From the IMG/VR virus record IMGVR_UViG_3300017763_000042, positions 1 through 42,551 of that record: a stretch of DNA of 42,551 bases; one strand, written 5' to 3'. The notes under the pieces are model-generated. The model searched no databases and was not told the DNA's origin. It worked only from the letters and a program-made list of their open reading frames with translations. Position 1 is the stretch's first letter, and each line of letters starts with the position of its first letter. Shown in pieces: positions 41,102 to 42,551 of the stretch. The DNA is from a virus. The position numbers and the translations under genes were made by a program.

Positions 41102-41109
41102 GATAAATA
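41102..41109 (+). promoter_or_regulatory. Late promoter motif GATAAATA (membrane protein-csgFG operon)
   Basis: Plus-strand GATAAATA 56 bases before the chosen ATG 41166. It implies that the two membrane proteins, csgF and csgG are late genes. Confidence 0.65.
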
Positions 41110-41165
41110 CTTGTAGATACATACACAGCACACACTATAAAAACAAACATAAACGTGAGTGTGCA

Positions 41166-41462
41166 ATGGAAGACATATTTTTATTGATAGCCGAAGTCGG
41201 CGCACCGATAGCCGGATCCCTGGTTATGGGTTTCTTCATTTTCCTAGTAATTAGGCAAATTCTTGATGGCATTGTAGACCAAGTTAAGACCCTTACAATC
41301 TTTTGTAACAGTTTAGAAAACAGAGCAAGAACAATGAGTAATGAGATGATGAAAATTGATTTGTTAGTTTCTAGTGCTTTGGAATTAAGACCAGATATTG
41401 AACGTATTGCACGAGCAGAAAATTTTGTTGAAGATGGCAAGTTGGACGTTAGGAGAGACTAA
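41166..41462 (+). CDS. Small membrane protein, first of a tandem pair
   Basis: 98 residues from ATG 41166 (MEDIFLLIAEVGAPIAGSLV). A start at 41100 is in frame but the late promoter lies inside it. Residues ~8-30 form one transmembrane helix (APIAGSLVMGFFIFLVIRQI); the rest is a soluble helical domain (LTIFCNSLENRARTMSNEMM). It is built like the next gene: a short N-terminus, a GAP/GFP motif leading into one membrane helix, then a coiled-coil tail. The stop overlaps the next start as TAATG. One-helix proteins of this size can be holins or pinholins, but also anchors. No dual-start lysine motif is seen. The function is not known. Confidence 0.7.
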   Translation: MEDIFLLIAEVGAPIAGSLVMGFFIFLVIRQILDGIVDQVKTLTIFCNSLENRARTMSNEMMKIDLLVSSALELRPDIERIARAENFVEDGKLDVRRD

Positions 41463-41764
41463 TGGATTCTGTAGCAGAACTAATTGGGCAATACGGATTT
41501 CCAGTAGTCATGTCAGTTGGTATGGGCTACTTTATATATTTTATATGGTGGTTTATAGGTGAAAAAATAGACCCAGCATTAGAAGATATGCATATGGCTC
41601 TTATTAGAGTTATTGATCAAACTAGAATGCTAGATCAAGACATGATAAGATTACAACAAAAAGTTGACGTAGTGTTAGAGTATCGTGCAAGACAGCAAGT
41701 ACTCGAAGATGCAGAAGAGAAAGAAGCATTGAGAAAACTCAAGGAGATGGAAGAAAGTGAATGA
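41462..41764 (+). CDS. Small membrane protein, second of a tandem pair (YvrJ/holin-like)
   Basis: 100 residues. The N-terminus ELIGQYGFPVVMSVGMGYFI with FIWWFIGEK is one membrane helix introduced by GFP, as in YvrJ-type and some holin-like proteins. A long coiled coil follows (LIRVIDQTRMLDQDMIRLQQ) ending in a Glu/Lys-rich tail (EEKEALRKLKEMEESE). It is similar in plan to the preceding gene and overlaps it by one base (TAATG) and csgF by 8 bases. All four genes up to csgG therefore look like one late translational unit, which suggests that they act together at the envelope. Holin function is a hypothesis only. Confidence 0.7.
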   Translation: MDSVAELIGQYGFPVVMSVGMGYFIYFIWWFIGEKIDPALEDMHMALIRVIDQTRMLDQDMIRLQQKVDVVLEYRARQQVLEDAEEKEALRKLKEMEESE

Positions 41765-42299
41765 TAAAAAAACAGAGCCCACTTTATGGACAGGCAACGA
41801 TTTATTTAAAGCATTTACATACGGACTGTTATTAGGACTATTAGCAATGAGTCCAATGTTAGTAGCAGATGAATTAAAATTTAAATTTAAGAATCCTAGT
41901 TTTAACGGACAAGGAACAGGTGCTCATTATTTAACTATTGAGAACCAAGAAAAATCGAGACGTGATAAGATTAAAAACGACATCGAAGAAGCACTTAAAC
42001 GTGCAGAAAGAGAAGATCAAAACAGCACAATAAACAAGTTTATTAGAAATTTGGAAAGCAGAATTTACAGTCAAATTTCTAAGGGCCTCGTTGATAGTAT
42101 GTTTTGTGATCCAACAACGGTGATAAGTTGCACAGGATCAACTAGTGGGGCATTTGATATTGAAGGTAATACAGTTTCATATCAAATTATTACAAATGCA
42201 GATGGATTAGAAGTAATCCAACTTACTATTGTTGACCCAGATGGAACAATAACAACAATAGAAATACCAATTGGTATAGGACAAATATCGGGCGGATAA
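41757..42299 (+). CDS. csgF: Curli secretion accessory protein CsgF
   Basis: 180 residues from GTG 41757; ATG 41761 is in another frame. The signal peptide has core FTYGLLLGLLAMSPMLVADE. The mature protein begins LKFKFKNPSFNGQGTGAHYL, close to the start of E. coli CsgF (a xFxFRNPxFGG-type sequence), the part that inserts in the CsgG barrel and narrows it. A charged helix follows (KIKNDIEEALKRAEREDQNS), then SRIYSQISKGLVDSM and a C-terminal beta part with VIQLTIVDPDGTITTIEIP, matching the CsgF end. It is longer than E. coli CsgF (138 residues), mainly in the helical insert, and has two cysteines in MFCDPTTVISC. No csgA or csgB amyloid gene is visible within this window. Confidence 0.88.
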   Translation: MNDKKTEPTLWTGNDLFKAFTYGLLLGLLAMSPMLVADELKFKFKNPSFNGQGTGAHYLTIENQEKSRRDKIKNDIEEALKRAEREDQNSTINKFIRNLESRIYSQISKGLVDSMFCDPTTVISCTGSTSGAFDIEGNTVSYQIITNADGLEVIQLTIVDPDGTITTIEIPIGIGQISGG

Positions 42300-42304
42300 T
42301 AGAC

Positions 42305-42551
42305 TTGACTAAAAATATTTTTATAGCATTAGTAGGTGTTTTATATTTAAGTGGATGTGCCAGTGTAGCAATACCTGGTGATGAAGTTTGCCGCACAGAT
42401 TTTTTAGAGTGTGTTGAAGAACCAGAAAAAATAGAACTACCCACATATAGAAAACTTAGATATTTGCCACCGGCAGAAGTTATGCCTGTGGTTGCTATAT
42501 ATCAATTTGGAGATGGCACAGGACAAAGAAAAAGTCAAGACGGAGTTGCTA
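42305..42551 (+). CDS. csgG: Curli secretion channel lipoprotein CsgG, N-terminal part
   Basis: 82 codons up to the right edge, from a TTG at 42305. The lipoprotein signal peptide NIFIALVGVLYLSGC has lipobox LSGC. A ~35-residue segment with two further cysteines (GDEVCRTDFLECVEEPEK) follows, longer than in E. coli CsgG. Then comes the family core YRKLRYLPPAEVMPVVAIYQ and FGDGTGQRKSQ, equivalent to the E. coli stretch with LPAP, VSVY and DETGQFK. CsgG forms a nonameric outer-membrane pore. The rest of the gene lies outside the window, so completeness of the barrel cannot be judged. Confidence 0.88.
   Translation, partial: MTKNIFIALVGVLYLSGCASVAIPGDEVCRTDFLECVEEPEKIELPTYRKLRYLPPAEVMPVVAIYQFGDGTGQRKSQDGVA

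Larger units (their letters stand above)
40963..41165. other. Divergent intergenic region
   Basis: Holds the leaders of the divergent genes and their two late promoters. A small hairpin ACCTC-TGAT-GAGGA-like element lies near 41017-41030. No open frame is supported; the in-frame upstream start ATG 41100 is rejected because the promoter motif overlaps its second to fourth codons. Confidence 0.6.

Noticed and set aside
41100-41165. Upstream 22-codon extension of the first small membrane protein
   Set aside because: The GATAAATA promoter overlaps the first codons, so the mRNA should begin after them.
1-42551. CRISPR array, insertion sequence or integrase attachment site
   Set aside because: The only regular repeats are in-frame modules within the fibre genes; no transposase, integrase or spacer-like array was seen.

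Overview
The window is a fragment of a large, AT-rich, T4-like myovirus genome. Recognisable T4 core genes are the baseplate genes gp6, gp25, gp5, gp53, a gp48-like gene and a gp26-like gene; the late sigma factor gp55; the recombination nuclease gp47/gp46; and the head genes gp20, gp67, a gp68-like gene, gp21, gp22 and gp23. Gene order, low G+C, absence of any photosynthesis gene and a csgF-csgG pair at the right edge suggest a marine relative of cyanomyophages, most likely a pelagimyophage of SAR11-type hosts. That host assignment is inference.

Layout. Bases 1-5081 (minus) hold a gp7-position structural protein (partial), a very long gp6 and gp25. Bases 5136-6297 (plus) are an early cassette with its own sigma70-like promoter: a small unknown, an alpha/beta hydrolase and a coiled-coil protein. 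Bases 6294-11246 (minus) hold gp5, a large hub-like protein, gp53 and a gp48-like protein. Bases 11263-15448 hold a perfectly palindromic late promoter, an early promoter and the chain gp55-gp47-gp46-GIY-YIG nuclease. Bases 15449-15940 carry no convincing gene but hold a G+C-richer, hairpin-rich stretch that may be a structured RNA. Bases 15941-16898 (minus) encode two paralogous oxygenase-like proteins. Bases 16939-19660 (plus) hold an early promoter, a SWIM-finger protein and a long FG-GAP lipoprotein with a possible C-terminal outer-membrane barrel. Bases 19657-20747 (minus) hold the gp26-like assembly protein plus an overlapping -1-frame extension reached through a slippery sequence. Bases 20866-31306 (plus) hold a tape-measure-like protein and then the head operon, interrupted by an SGNH hydrolase. 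Bases 31431-40770 (plus) encode two giant repetitive fibre-like proteins sharing a C-terminal domain. Bases 40831-40962 (minus) are a 43-codon gene. Bases 41166-42551 (plus) hold two small membrane proteins, then CsgF and the start of CsgG.

Expression logic. Three sigma70-like promoters (5136, 11310, 16939) precede the non-structural, presumably early genes. Ten copies of GATAAATA, close to the T4 late promoter TATAAATA, precede structural genes on both strands. The late sigma gene gp55 itself has both promoter types. Two strong intrinsic terminators follow the capsid gene and the second fibre gene. Most genes are tightly packed, often with TAATG stop/start overlaps.

Most notable: (i) a probable programmed -1 frameshift in the gp26-like gene, parallel to tail-assembly chaperones of other phages; (ii) phage-borne curli-secretion genes beside a pair of membrane proteins; (iii) a phage-encoded FG-GAP lipoprotein under an early promoter; (iv) the structured-RNA candidate at 15.5-15.85 kb. 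No tRNA gene, CRISPR array or insertion sequence was seen. All assignments come from reading the sequence; no database search was run.
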